A stretch of DNA of 64,000 nt from Chryseobacterium camelliae (GTDB lineage Bacteria; Bacteroidota; Bacteroidia; Flavobacteriales; Weeksellaceae). Shown here in pieces: positions 38,232 to 47,009 of this stretch. The stretch covers positions 2,474,001 through 2,538,000 of the forward strand of contig NZ_CP115859.1 of assembly GCF_027920545.1 (NCBI RefSeq). Reading direction: 5' to 3'. A model generated the notes under the pieces. That model saw only the letters and a list, made by a program, of their open reading frames with translations. It had not been told where the DNA came from and did not search any database. Made by a program: the position numbers and the translations under genes. The stretch's first letter is position 1, and the number at the start of each line of letters is the position of its first letter.

Positions 38232-38900
38232 ATGGTTGATTTTACGGATAACGACGATGATATTTTCACTGGAAAAGAACATACGCCTATAAGGAAAGAT
38301 GCTTTTGATAAATCGCCACAGGAAAAAATAGAAAAAATTACGAAGCTTTTTGGGGAAATCATGGAAACCTTAGGGTTGGATATGACCGACGATTCATTGA
38401 AAGATTCTCCGAAACGTGTTGCGAAGATGTATGTAAATGAGATTTTCGGAGGGCTTCTTCCTGAAAATAAACCGGGGATTTCTACATTTTCAAACAAATA
38501 TAAATACCGCCAGATGTTGGTGGAAAAAGATATTACGGTATATTCATTCTGTGAACATCACTTTTTACCGATTATCGGAAGGGCGCACGTTGCTTACATT
38601 TCGAACGGAGAAGTGATCGGGCTTTCAAAGATCAACAGAATTGTTGATTATTATGCCAAAAGACCACAAGTTCAGGAAAGATTGACCATGCAGATTGTGG
38701 ATGCTTTAAAAGAAGCATTGGGAACAAAAGATGTTGCTTGTATTATTGATGCAAAACATCTTTGTGTAAATTGCAGGGGAATTAAAGATACGGCAAGCTC
38801 TACCATTACTGCAGAATTGAGCGGTATTTTCAGAACCAATCCTATTACAAGACAGGAGTTCTTGCATTATGTAGGAAGCCATGCAAAATTGGATTATTAA
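38232..38900 (+). CDS. folE: GTP cyclohydrolase I
   Basis: 222 residues making 7,8-dihydroneopterin triphosphate, the first step of folate-type pterin synthesis. The zinc site is visible in SFCEHHFLPIIGRAHVAYI (near residue 109) and the later LCVNCRGIKDT (near 178). KRPQVQERLTMQIVDAL and the C-terminal SGIFRTNPITRQEFL are typical. It has its own -7 box and is followed 12 bases later by a DinB-like gene. Folate supply links it loosely to metF/metH upstream. Confidence 0.95.
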   Translation: MVDFTDNDDDIFTGKEHTPIRKDAFDKSPQEKIEKITKLFGEIMETLGLDMTDDSLKDSPKRVAKMYVNEIFGGLLPENKPGISTFSNKYKYRQMLVEKDITVYSFCEHHFLPIIGRAHVAYISNGEVIGLSKINRIVDYYAKRPQVQERLTMQIVDALKEALGTKDVACIIDAKHLCVNCRGIKDTASSTITAELSGIFRTNPITRQEFLHYVGSHAKLDY

Positions 38901-38912
38901 AATTAGGGAATT

Positions 38913-39344
38913 ATGGACTATCAGATTCTAAAAAATATTGTGAATGAAGAATTGCAAAGGTTCGGGAATATTTCAGAGGAGCAATGGTCAGCTAAAATTT
39001 CTCCTGAAAAATGGTCAAAAAAAGAAATTTTAGGACATCTTTGTGATAGTGCTTTATCGAATATCAGAAGATTTGTAATTACTCAATATAAAGAAAATGA
39101 AAATATTGTTTATGATCAGAATTTTTGGGTGAAAGCGCAGAATTATCAGCATGTTCAGACTTCGGATATTATCAATCTTTGGAAATTTTTAAACCTTCAG
39201 ATTGTAAATGTTGTTGAGAATATTCCTGATGAGGCTCTGCAAAGAACCTGCGATATGACAAAGACAGAAACTAATATTTTTACACTGGAATATATCATTA
39301 ACGATTATATTGATCATTTACAACATCATTTAAAAGCAATTTAA
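38913..39344 (+). CDS. DinB-like putative metal-dependent protein
   Basis: 143 residues of the DinB/YfiT four-helix superfamily. The possible metal-binding histidines are in ILGHLCDSA near residue 48 and the C-terminal YIDHLQHHLKAI. WSKKEILGHLCDS is the family's usual hallmark. Members include thiol-dependent transferases using bacillithiol or mycothiol, and many have no known activity. It is probably co-transcribed with folE. Its stop is two bases from the ATG of the polycysteine leader ORF. Confidence 0.8.
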   Translation: MDYQILKNIVNEELQRFGNISEEQWSAKISPEKWSKKEILGHLCDSALSNIRRFVITQYKENENIVYDQNFWVKAQNYQHVQTSDIINLWKFLNLQIVNVVENIPDEALQRTCDMTKTETNIFTLEYIINDYIDHLQHHLKAI

Positions 39345-39346
39345 TA

Positions 39347-39424
39347 ATGATAAAATTTAAAAAAGTTTCAGATAAGATTTTTGTAACAACCATTATTTGT
39401 TGTTGCTGTAAATGCTGTGTTTAA
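39347..39424 (+). CDS. Polycysteine leader peptide upstream of cysS
   Basis: A 25-codon ORF that starts two bases after the dinB-like stop (TAATAATG). Its last residues are IICCCCKCCV: cysteines at 18-21, 23 and 24, six of the final eight residues. The TAA stop (39422-39424) lies in the left arm of a perfect palindrome (39421-39442), and the next gene, 72 bases on, is cysteinyl-tRNA synthetase. This is the classic arrangement of a leader peptide sensing charged tRNA: scarce Cys-tRNA would stall the ribosome on the Cys codons and mask the left arm. Translation and regulation are inferred; the ORF, cysteines and palindrome are seen directly. Confidence 0.75.
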   Translation: MIKFKKVSDKIFVTTIICCCCKCCV

Positions 39425-39442
39425 AAGACTTGAGTCTTTTAA
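39421..39442 (+). terminator. Attenuator-like hairpin after the polycysteine ORF
   Basis: TTAAAAGACT (39421-39430) pairs perfectly with AGTCTTTTAA (39433-39442). The stem is AT-rich and the T tract is modest, so it is a weak terminator or a translational control hairpin. The left arm could instead pair with a second TCTTTTAA at 39480-39487, just before the cysS start codon. Confidence 0.5.
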
Positions 39443-39496
39443 TTATTTAAACTTTAAACTAAATTTATAAATCATTAAATCTTTTAATTTAAATCA

Positions 39497-40963
39497 ATGC
39501 AACTAAAAATATACAACTCGCTTACTGGCGAAAAAGAAATATTTAAACCCATTTTAGAAGGAAATGTCGGGATGTACGTTTGTGGACCTACCGTTTACAG
39601 CAACGTTCATTTGGGAAATGTAAGAACTTTCCTTTCCTTCGACTTTATTTACAGGAGCTTAATGCATCTTGGCCATAAAGTGAGATATGTAAGAAATATC
39701 ACGGATGCTGGTCACCTTACCGATGACGGAGATGTGAATAACGACAGATTCGTTAAACAAACCCGTCTTGAAAAGCTGGAGCCTATGGAAATCGTACAAA
39801 AATATACGGTAGATTTTCATAAAGTTTTGGATTTGTTCAATTTACTGCCTCCAAACATCGAACCGACTGCAACAGGTCACATCGTTGAGCAAATCGAATT
39901 AACTCAAAAATTAATTGAAAGAGGATTTGCTTACGAAAGCAATGGTTCTGTGTATTTTGATGTGTTGGAATACAATAGAAGAGGCTTAAATTATGGGGAG
40001 CTGTCAAAAAGAAATATTGAAGAACTTTTTGCAAATACCCGTGACTTGGACGGACAAGGTGAAAAGAAAAATCCACAGGATTTCGCATTGTGGAAAAAAG
40101 CTTCTCCGGCACATATTATGAGATGGAACTCGCCTTGGGGTGAAGGTTTCCCGGGATGGCATCTTGAGTGTACAGCGATGAGCACGAAATATCTGGGCGA
40201 GACTTTCGATATTCACGGAGGCGGAATGGATTTGAAATTCCCTCACCATGAATGTGAAATTGCTCAGGGAAAAGCTTGCAATGATGCATCGCCGGTAAAT
40301 TACTGGATGCATGCCAATATGCTGACGATGAATTCTCAGCGTATGAGTAAATCTACAGGTAATTATATTTTACCCATGCAATTGGTTACCGGTGAAAATG
40401 ATTTCTTTGAAAAACCTTTCCATCCGTCAATTGTACGTTTCTGCTTCCTGCAGGCTCATTACAGAAGTGTTTTGGATATTTCCAATGATGCGATGCTGGC
40501 AAGTGAAAAAGGATTTATCCGATTAATGGAAGCGATTAAAGTCTTACATTCAATCACTCCGAATGATGAAAAGCAATCAGGTTTCAGTCTGGAAGAGTGG
40601 AAAAATAAAGCGTACGATGCTTTAACAGATGATTTTAATTCTCCGGTTCTGATTGCTCATCTATTTGAAGCGGTAAAATATATTTTTGCTTTAAATGATG
40701 CCAAAGAAACCATTTCAACTAAAGATTTAGAAGATTTAAAATCTACTTTAAATGCTTTTGTCTTTGATGTTTTAGGATTGCAGGCTATTGAAGAAAATAA
40801 CAATGAAAAGCTGGATCAGACCTTACAGGTTTTAATTGAATTGAGAAATCAGGCGAGAAAATCTAAGAATTTCGAACTTTCAGATCAGATCAGAGACAGG
40901 CTTCTTGCTGAAGGCATCGAGTTGAAAGACGGAAGAGACGGAACTTCTTATGTTTTGAACTAA
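39497..40963 (+). CDS. cysS: Cysteinyl-tRNA synthetase
   Basis: A 488-residue class I aminoacyl-tRNA synthetase. The HIGH-type motif is in [16 protein letters not shown] (residues 28-43) and includes the zinc-binding Cys28. Further zinc ligands are in [14 protein letters not shown] near 223 and [11 protein letters not shown] near 253, and the KMSKS loop is RMSKSTGN near 284. The anticodon-binding C-terminus is complete. Its leader carries a polycysteine ORF plus hairpin, suggesting feedback by its own product, Cys-tRNA. A good terminator follows. Confidence 0.96.
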   Translation: MQLKIYNSLTGEKEIFKPILEGNVGMYVCGPTVYSNVHLGNVRTFLSFDFIYRSLMHLGHKVRYVRNITDAGHLTDDGDVNNDRFVKQTRLEKLEPMEIVQKYTVDFHKVLDLFNLLPPNIEPTATGHIVEQIELTQKLIERGFAYESNGSVYFDVLEYNRRGLNYGELSKRNIEELFANTRDLDGQGEKKNPQDFALWKKASPAHIMRWNSPWGEGFPGWHLECTAMSTKYLGETFDIHGGGMDLKFPHHECEIAQGKACNDASPVNYWMHANMLTMNSQRMSKSTGNYILPMQLVTGENDFFEKPFHPSIVRFCFLQAHYRSVLDISNDAMLASEKGFIRLMEAIKVLHSITPNDEKQSGFSLEEWKNKAYDALTDDFNSPVLIAHLFEAVKYIFALNDAKETISTKDLEDLKSTLNAFVFDVLGLQAIEENNNEKLDQTLQVLIELRNQARKSKNFELSDQIRDRLLAEGIELKDGRDGTSYVLN

Positions 40964-40983
40964 CATTTTAAAAATAACTATAT

Positions 40984-41013
40984 AAACTCTCACAATTTGT
41001 GGGAGTTTTTTTA
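40984..41013 (+). terminator. Intrinsic terminator after cysS
   Basis: AAACTCTCACAA (40984-40995) pairs with TTGTGGGAGTTT (40997-41008), one wobble, then a T run. The innermost pairs must open to give a loop. Confidence 0.8.
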
Positions 41014-41146
41014 TGCAGACACTTTGTTATTTCGATGATGAATAAATCTATTTTCAAAGCTCAATCTTACCCTGAAAATTTTATAATTCAATTTAAAAAT
41101 TGCGTAACTTAGTCATAATAAAATGATTAAACAAAATTTATATATT

Positions 41147-42313
41147 ATGAAAAAACATTTATTCCCTTTATTTTTGCTTTTAATAGGAGCAAACGTTTCG
41201 GCGCAACAGGACTTTTTCGCTTTAGTAGGAAAAGACACACCAAACATTGTTTTCAATGATTTCCGTGCAATCGATGGAACAAGCGGAATTTCCGGAGAGC
41301 AAATCTTTGCAGAGACTTCTTCTGCGAGAGTTTTTTCACAAGGAAGAAATGGAGTGATTACTGAGGATAAAAACTCCTACCATAATTCTCAGGCAGTTTC
41401 AATGGCTACATTAGCTTATGATTCTTTTAACAATAATCTGGTATATATGCCGATGTATTCTTCTAATATTTATGTTCTAAATACCAAAACAAAAGAAATT
41501 ACATTAGTAGAAAATAATGTTACCAGAGTGACTTCATGCGATATCAATTCTCATATGACGAGAATGTCGACCGGTTATGACGGAAATATTTATGCGATCA
41601 ACAATGCAGGGACTCAGTTTTTACAGATCAGCAGAAGAGGAAACCAATATGTGGTGAATGATCTTGGGATTATTAAAGATGATGCTTCCAATGGTAAAAA
41701 TTCTTTCACCATGCTGGAAACTGGTTTTGGAGGTGATATGATTGCAGATGCAGATAACAATTTTTATGTTTTTTCTGCTTCGGGGAATGTTTTCAAAGTT
41801 TCAACACAAGAACTAACGGCAAAATTTGTGGGTAAAATTTCCGGAATCCCTGAAAATTATTCGGTAAATGGTGCAGCCGTGAATTCACAAGGAAAAGTAG
41901 TCGTTGCAAGTGCAAAAGGAGCCGCTTTTTACGAAGTTGATCTGAAAAGCTTGCAGGCAAAACAGATGGCAGGAGAGCAGAATCTGCATATTTATGATCT
42001 GGCGAGTAAATATTTTGCAAATGATAGAATGGCTTCAGGCAATATGCTCGCAAATCTTGACATTTATCCTACTCGTGTAGATGAGCAGTATATTAATGTA
42101 AACGTTAATGATAAATCGGTAAAAGGAACCCTTACAATGACGATCTTTGATTTGTCAGGTAAAAATGTAATGAAACAAAACCTATCTGTAAAAGACGGTT
42201 CTTTGAATCAGCAGGTATATTTTAAAAATCTGGTGAGTGGGGCTTATTTGGTAAATATTACCGACGAATCAGGAAAAGTATTATTAAATAAGAAAATTTT
42301 GGTTACCGAATAA
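41147..42313 (+). CDS. Secreted protein with type IX sorting domain (type A)
   Basis: About 388 residues. A signal peptide (MKKHLFPLFLLLIGANVSAQ) is followed by a region with repeated short beta segments resembling a propeller (about 30-310; for example YMPMYSSNIYVLNTKTKEI and NNFYVFSASGNVFKVS). It ends in a C-terminal domain of about 75 residues with FDLSGKNVMKQNL and GAYLVNITDESGKVLLNKKI, the type A sorting signal read by the type IX secretion system. The mature protein is therefore exported and probably surface attached. Function of the propeller is unknown. An upstream ATG at 41123 is possible but lengthens the signal. Confidence 0.85.
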   Translation: MKKHLFPLFLLLIGANVSAQQDFFALVGKDTPNIVFNDFRAIDGTSGISGEQIFAETSSARVFSQGRNGVITEDKNSYHNSQAVSMATLAYDSFNNNLVYMPMYSSNIYVLNTKTKEITLVENNVTRVTSCDINSHMTRMSTGYDGNIYAINNAGTQFLQISRRGNQYVVNDLGIIKDDASNGKNSFTMLETGFGGDMIADADNNFYVFSASGNVFKVSTQELTAKFVGKISGIPENYSVNGAAVNSQGKVVVASAKGAAFYEVDLKSLQAKQMAGEQNLHIYDLASKYFANDRMASGNMLANLDIYPTRVDEQYINVNVNDKSVKGTLTMTIFDLSGKNVMKQNLSVKDGSLNQQVYFKNLVSGAYLVNITDESGKVLLNKKILVTE

Positions 42314-42335
42314 TTTTTAACTTTATTTACAACTT

Positions 42336-42368
42336 AAAAACCTTCCCAATACATTTGAGAAGGTTTTT
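42336..42368 (+). terminator. Intrinsic terminator after the T9SS cargo gene
   Basis: AAAAACCTTC (42336-42345) pairs perfectly with GAAGGTTTTT (42359-42368), loop of 13 bases, continuing into Ts. Confidence 0.8.
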
Positions 42369-42437
42369 TAATGAATATTTGATATTCAGGAGATTTTATT
42401 CTTAAGATTATAATGTACTTTTATAAAAAAAATATAA

Positions 42438-45089
42438 ATGAAGCTATACTTTAATGTAGGTTATAGTGTAAAAGTTGGAGAAAAATTACAGGTGGTGATT
42501 CATGAAGAAGGTTTTGCATCTCAGACTCATACTATGTTTTGTGCAGAAAACGATTTGTGGAAATGTGAAGTTGATTACTTTTCCAAATCGATTTCTTACC
42601 AATATCAGCTTGTGGATGAAAGAGGAAACCATCTGAGAACAGAGCTTGTGCGGCATCATCTTAACTTTCCTCACAACTACAAAGAATTTGTGATTTTTGA
42701 TGAGTGGAATAACAAAAATTTCCCGGAAAATTATCTGAATAACAAGATTCTTTACAACAAGCTGAATCATTTTTCTCCGGAGAAAATTTCGGTGTTAAAA
42801 AAGCATACCCATTTATTCAGAATTGAAGCTCCGATTTATAACCCAAACTGGAAAATTGTATTATTCGGAAGTACAAATTCTTTGGGGAATTGGGAGTATG
42901 AGAAAGTAATCCATTTATCTCAGACGGATTTTGGAGTCTGGGAAGTGCCTGTTGAAATTCCGGAGAATGAATTTATCCAGTTTAAATATTGTATTTACGA
43001 TATTTCTGAAGCTAAAGTAATTGATGTGGAAAACGGAGAGAACAGATTCGCTGTTCCCAACCGCTCAAAGGATATTCTGCAGATTGTTTCGAATCATTAT
43101 TTTAAATTTAAATTGTATCAGATGTACCGTGACGCCGGAGTTGCAGTTCCGGTATTTTCATTAAGAACGGAGGATGGTTTTGGCGTAGGTGAGTTTCCTG
43201 ATATGAAAAAATTAGCAGACTGGGCAAAAGAAACCCATTTGGGGATCATCCAGATTTTGCCGATTAACGATACGACGGCCAATTACTCATGGACGGATTC
43301 TTACCCTTATGCAGCCATTTCCGTATATGCATTACATCCGCAATATATTTCTCTTGAAAATCTTGATTTTGAATTACCGAAACATTTAGTTGAAGAGTAT
43401 CAAGCTGAAAAAGAATTACTTAATTCGTTAGAGTTAATCGATTATGAAAAAATGATTTCCGCAAAATGGAAATATTTGAAAGCGGTTTTTAATGAAGATA
43501 AAGACCAAATTTATAAGGATAAAGGATTCAAAAAATTTATTAAAGATAATGAGAGCTGGCTTCTTCCCTACGCTGCGTTTTGTGTGTTGAGAGACAAAAA
43601 TAAAACCCCGAACTTTAATGAATGGAAGACTCACAAAAAGTATATTGCAGGAAAAATAACCCCATTTTTTAATACAAAAAGCAAGGAGTATGATATCTCA
43701 ATGCTTCATGCTTGGGTGCAGTATCAGCTTCATAAGCAGCTGAAAGAGGCGATCGATTATACCCATAGTTTGGGAATTTCCGTGAAAGGAGATCTGCCGA
43801 TCGGAATTTACCGGTATTCTGTGGAAGCCTGGACGGAGCCTGAACTTTTCGGAATGGATTTCCAAACAGGATCACCGCCGGATCAGTTTACAGAATTAGG
43901 ACAGAACTGGGAGTTTCCGACCTATAATTGGGAAGCTATGAAAGCAGACGATTATACCTGGTGGAAGAACAGATTCAAGGCATTGGAGCAATATTTTGAT
44001 GCGATGAGAATTGACCATATTTTAGGTTTTTTCAGGATTTGGAGAATGCCGATTTCGGCAGTACAAGGAATTTTGGGATATTTTTATCCTGCTGTTCCGG
44101 TTACACTGGAAGAGTTCAAAGCATGGAATATTCCTTTTAGCTTTGATCGATATTGTAAGCCGCTTATTAATGATCAGATCCTTTGGAATTATTTGGGTGA
44201 AAACAATGGTAAAGCCCTCGAGTTCATTCATAATAATCATGATGGAACCTATTCATTTAAAGAGGAATTTGATACTCAGAGAAAGCTGGTCGATTTCTTT
44301 AAAAAAAATCCGCATGGTCAGATTGAAGAGCAATTAATTTCCCTTTGTGCGAATGTATTGTTTTTAGAGGAAGAAAGAGACGGTGAGAAAGTATATCATC
44401 CAAGATTTAATGTGTATAATATAGATTCTTATCAGTATTTGTCTGAAGAAGAGAAGAAATCTGTTTATGATCTTTACCATGATTATTTTTTCAGAAGACA
44501 GGATCATCTCTGGTATGAGAAAGCGATGGAAAAGCTTCCCATGATACTGAATGCGACAAAAATGTTGATTTGTGGAGAAGATTTAGGGCTGGTTCCTGCT
44601 TGTGTTCCTGTAGTGATGGATGAATTGGGAATTATTGCTTTGAAAATTCAGCGTATGCCTTCAGAGAATATTCCTTTTTATAACCCGAAAAATGCCAGTT
44701 ATCTGAATGTTGTTACGGCTTCTACTCATGACAGTTCGACCTTGAGACAATGGTGGAAAGAAGATCAGGCTTTAATTCAGAAGTATTTTAACCAGCAATT
44801 AGTCCAATACGGAAAAGCACCAGAAGAATTGGATTCTTCTCTGGCAGAAATCATTATGAAACAACACCTTTATACTGATGCTGTATTGGCAATTTTCCCT
44901 ATTCAGGAGTTTTTAGCTACTGATGAGGAACTTACCAACCCAAAAACAGACAATGAAAGAATCAATAACCCTGCGGTATTTCCTCACTATTGGCGTTACA
45001 GGATGCATTTGAATCTTGAAGACTTAAAACAGGAAAAATTGTTCAATAAAAAAATTGCAGGTTGGGTGAAAGATAGCGGAAGAGTGTAA
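42438..45089 (+). CDS. malQ: 4-Alpha-glucanotransferase with N-terminal starch-binding domains
   Basis: 883 residues. Two tandem starch-binding (CBM20-type) domains lie at the N-terminus (about 1-110 and 125-225; the second shows VLFGSTNSLGNWEYEKVIHLSQ-like features). The GH77 amylomaltase barrel follows, with GVGEFPDMKKLADWAKET near residue 249, DLPIGIYRYSVEAW near 454, the nucleophile region AMRIDHILGFFRIWRMP near 524, and CGEDLGLVPACVPVVMDELG near 713. This layout equals plant DPE2-type disproportionating enzymes rather than short MalQ. No signal peptide, so it acts on cytosolic glucans or maltose. No other glycogen genes are adjacent. Confidence 0.9.
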   Translation: MKLYFNVGYSVKVGEKLQVVIHEEGFASQTHTMFCAENDLWKCEVDYFSKSISYQYQLVDERGNHLRTELVRHHLNFPHNYKEFVIFDEWNNKNFPENYLNNKILYNKLNHFSPEKISVLKKHTHLFRIEAPIYNPNWKIVLFGSTNSLGNWEYEKVIHLSQTDFGVWEVPVEIPENEFIQFKYCIYDISEAKVIDVENGENRFAVPNRSKDILQIVSNHYFKFKLYQMYRDAGVAVPVFSLRTEDGFGVGEFPDMKKLADWAKETHLGIIQILPINDTTANYSWTDSYPYAAISVYALHPQYISLENLDFELPKHLVEEYQAEKELLNSLELIDYEKMISAKWKYLKAVFNEDKDQIYKDKGFKKFIKDNESWLLPYAAFCVLRDKNKTPNFNEWKTHKKYIAGKITPFFNTKSKEYDISMLHAWVQYQLHKQLKEAIDYTHSLGISVKGDLPIGIYRYSVEAWTEPELFGMDFQTGSPPDQFTELGQNWEFPTYNWEAMKADDYTWWKNRFKALEQYFDAMRIDHILGFFRIWRMPISAVQGILGYFYPAVPVTLEEFKAWNIPFSFDRYCKPLINDQILWNYLGENNGKALEFIHNNHDGTYSFKEEFDTQRKLVDFFKKNPHGQIEEQLISLCANVLFLEEERDGEKVYHPRFNVYNIDSYQYLSEEEKKSVYDLYHDYFFRRQDHLWYEKAMEKLPMILNATKMLICGEDLGLVPACVPVVMDELGIIALKIQRMPSENIPFYNPKNASYLNVVTASTHDSSTLRQWWKEDQALIQKYFNQQLVQYGKAPEELDSSLAEIIMKQHLYTDAVLAIFPIQEFLATDEELTNPKTDNERINNPAVFPHYWRYRMHLNLEDLKQEKLFNKKIAGWVKDSGRV

Positions 45090-45126
45090 ATTTAACACCT
45101 GATTATCAATTAATTAACAATAAATT

Positions 45127-45162
45127 AAAAGAAGTTTTATCATATGATTTAACTTCTTTTTT
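45127..45162 (+). terminator. Intrinsic terminator after malQ
   Basis: AAAAGAAGTT (45127-45136) pairs with AACTTCTTTT (45151-45160), followed by Ts; an inner ATCATATGAT palindrome sits in the loop. Confidence 0.75.
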
Positions 45163-45228
45163 GTATTCATATCCAAAAGATAGAATAAAGATATTCTGCT
45201 ATATTATAACCAATTAACAACTATTGAA

Positions 45229-46233
45229 ATGAAAAAAATATTAATAGGTCTTGCCATGAGTTTTGCGGCTTTGTCGTTTGCTCAGCAATATCCAAATAAC
45301 GGATGGGGAGATGATGACGGATATTATGAGAATGATGGATATTATAGTGATCAGGATGATCAAAATTATTTCCCGGATGATTATTATTACAACTATCCTC
45401 AGGATTATTATCCCGGTGATTATTATCAAAGTAATTATAATGATTACAGAAACAGTATCATTAGCATCAACTGGAATGTCTTTTTTGCTCAGAACAGATT
45501 ATCCCGTTGGCAAATTGACCAGGTATTAAGATTAAACAACCTTTATATAAGTTTTTCATCTTGGAATAATTTTTACAGATATAATCCTGACAGATGGTAC
45601 TATGACAGATTTTATGCATTAGAAAGAATTTTAGGTCCCAGAGTTTTTGTGGTTTTCCGAAATAATTATTACAGAGGATACAGCCCGGTTGTCTATTTCC
45701 AAAATTACAGAAGAACCCACTATGCTTCCATCTGCAGACCTATACCTAGATACAGAAATGTGAATATTAATATTTACAGAGTAGACAGAGCTAAATTCCG
45801 AAGAATGGATAATCCGACCATCAATATTGTAAGAAGTCAAAGACCTAACAACGGATTCAGAGGAAATAATGATAATGCAGTGAGAAACAATGGAGGATTC
45901 CGAAATCAAGCTGAAAACAGAAATAATAATTCCGGAGGATTCAGAAATGAAAACAACGGAATAAGAAATAACGGCGGATTCAGAGGAAATAATGATAATA
46001 AAGTAAGAAGTAATGGTGGTTTCCGTAATGAAAGAGTTGAAAATAATGGAAATGGAGGCGGATTCAGAGGAGGTGAGGTAAGACGAGAAAGTGCTCCGAG
46101 AAGAGAAAATAATGGTGGAGGTTTTAGAAATGAAGGAGGTTCCAGAAGAAGTGAAAATGTCGCTCCAAGAGAAAACAGGGGAAATGAAGGCCGAGGAAAC
46201 GGAGGTTTCCGAAACGGATTTGCAAAGAATTAA
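45229..46233 (+). CDS. Exported low-complexity protein with GGFR repeats
   Basis: 334 residues. A signal peptide (ending LSFAQ) is followed by an acidic, tyrosine-rich stretch (about 20-75). A short folded-looking domain comes next (about 75-195; SRWQIDQVLRLNNLYISF and DRWYYDRFYALERILG), then a long tail (about 200-334) built of Asn, Gly, Arg and Phe with recurring NNGGFR(G/N). The tail is encoded by imperfect repeats at about 45838-46215. It is strongly basic and probably disordered. I recognise no functional family. It has its own terminator and precedes a Spy-like gene. Confidence 0.7.
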   Translation: MKKILIGLAMSFAALSFAQQYPNNGWGDDDGYYENDGYYSDQDDQNYFPDDYYYNYPQDYYPGDYYQSNYNDYRNSIISINWNVFFAQNRLSRWQIDQVLRLNNLYISFSSWNNFYRYNPDRWYYDRFYALERILGPRVFVVFRNNYYRGYSPVVYFQNYRRTHYASICRPIPRYRNVNINIYRVDRAKFRRMDNPTINIVRSQRPNNGFRGNNDNAVRNNGGFRNQAENRNNNSGGFRNENNGIRNNGGFRGNNDNKVRSNGGFRNERVENNGNGGGFRGGEVRRESAPRRENNGGGFRNEGGSRRSENVAPRENRGNEGRGNGGFRNGFAKN

Positions 46234-46264
46234 ATTTTCATATATTTATATTTAAGTGGTGTGA

Positions 46265-46293
46265 GGGCAGATTTTAGGATCTGCTCTTTTTTT
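46265..46293 (+). terminator. Intrinsic terminator after the GGFR-repeat gene
   Basis: GGGCAGAT (46265-46272) pairs with ATCTGCTC (46279-46286), one wobble, then seven Ts. Confidence 0.8.
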
Positions 46294-46413
46294 ATTTTTA
46301 AAAATTTGTTATTTAATATTAAAAATTAACATTATTTATGAATATTTCAATTTAACTTTAATTTTAACTAATAATCAAAAAGATATAAAAAGAATAATTA
46401 AATATTTTAAAAG

Positions 46414-46881
46414 ATGAAAAAATTAGTTTTAGCACTAGCATTTATCGGAATGGGAAGCTTTGCAATGGCACAACAGACCACTACAACTCCCCAAGACAGA
46501 GAAGCAAGAAAAGCAGAATTTCAGCAAAAAAGAGCACAAAAGGAAAAAGAACATTTAGATCAGATGCAAAAAGATTTGAACTTAAATCAGGCTCAGGTAA
46601 CTCAAATTAAAGCTTTGCATGAAAAAAGAAAAGCTGAAATGAAAGCTGAATTTGATAAAAACAAAGAAGCAAGACAAGCTAAAATGGAGGAGATGAAAGC
46701 CAAAAGAGCACAAATGGATGCAGACATGAAGAACATCTTAACTCCGGACCAGTACGATAAATGGCAAGCTGACAGAAAAGCTAAAATGGAGCAAAGAAAA
46801 GTAGCGATGAAGGAAAAAGGTATGAAAGAAAGAAGAATGATGAAAAAGCCGATGACTACGGCCGCTCCCGAAGCGAATTAA
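46414..46881 (+). CDS. Exported Spy/CpxP-like helical protein
   Basis: 155 residues. A signal peptide (ending FAMAQ) is followed by an almost wholly helical, Lys/Glu/Met-rich chain with two LTxxQ-like segments: LNLNQAQVTQIKALHEKR near residue 54 and ILTPDQYDKWQ near 110. These mark the Spy/CpxP and DUF4890-type periplasmic proteins that chaperone or sense misfolded proteins. The C-terminus is basic (MKERRMMKKP). Its role here is inferred from the pattern only. A strong terminator follows. Confidence 0.72.
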   Translation: MKKLVLALAFIGMGSFAMAQQTTTTPQDREARKAEFQQKRAQKEKEHLDQMQKDLNLNQAQVTQIKALHEKRKAEMKAEFDKNKEARQAKMEEMKAKRAQMDADMKNILTPDQYDKWQADRKAKMEQRKVAMKEKGMKERRMMKKPMTTAAPEAN

Positions 46882-46911
46882 TAGTTTATAATTTTGATTT
46901 TTTAATGTTAG

Positions 46912-46938
46912 AAGGACGGATGTATTTCCGTCCTTTTT
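46912..46938 (+). terminator. Intrinsic terminator after the Spy-like gene
   Basis: AAGGACGGA (46912-46920) pairs perfectly with TCCGTCCTT (46927-46935) around TGTATT, then Ts. Confidence 0.85.
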
Positions 46939-46961
46939 GTATTAATTTTAATTAAATTTTT

Positions 46962-46991
46962 TTGATTTCGGGCTTTTATTCCCTAATTTTG
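46962..46991 (+). promoter_or_regulatory. Consensus Bacteroidota promoter of the ferritin gene
   Basis: TTG (46962-46964), exactly 19 bases, then TAATTTTG (46984-46991): a textbook match to TTG-N19-TAnnTTTG. Transcription should begin near 46996-46998, which rules out an in-frame start at 46962 and supports the ATG at 47010. Confidence 0.85.
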
Positions 46992-47009
46992 AATATAAAT
47001 TTATTACTT

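Noticed and set aside
46962..47009. Longer ferritin reading starting at 46962
   Set aside because: The TTG at 46962 is the upstream element of a consensus promoter, so the codon would lie upstream of the predicted transcription start; the extra residues are hydrophobic and not ferritin-like.
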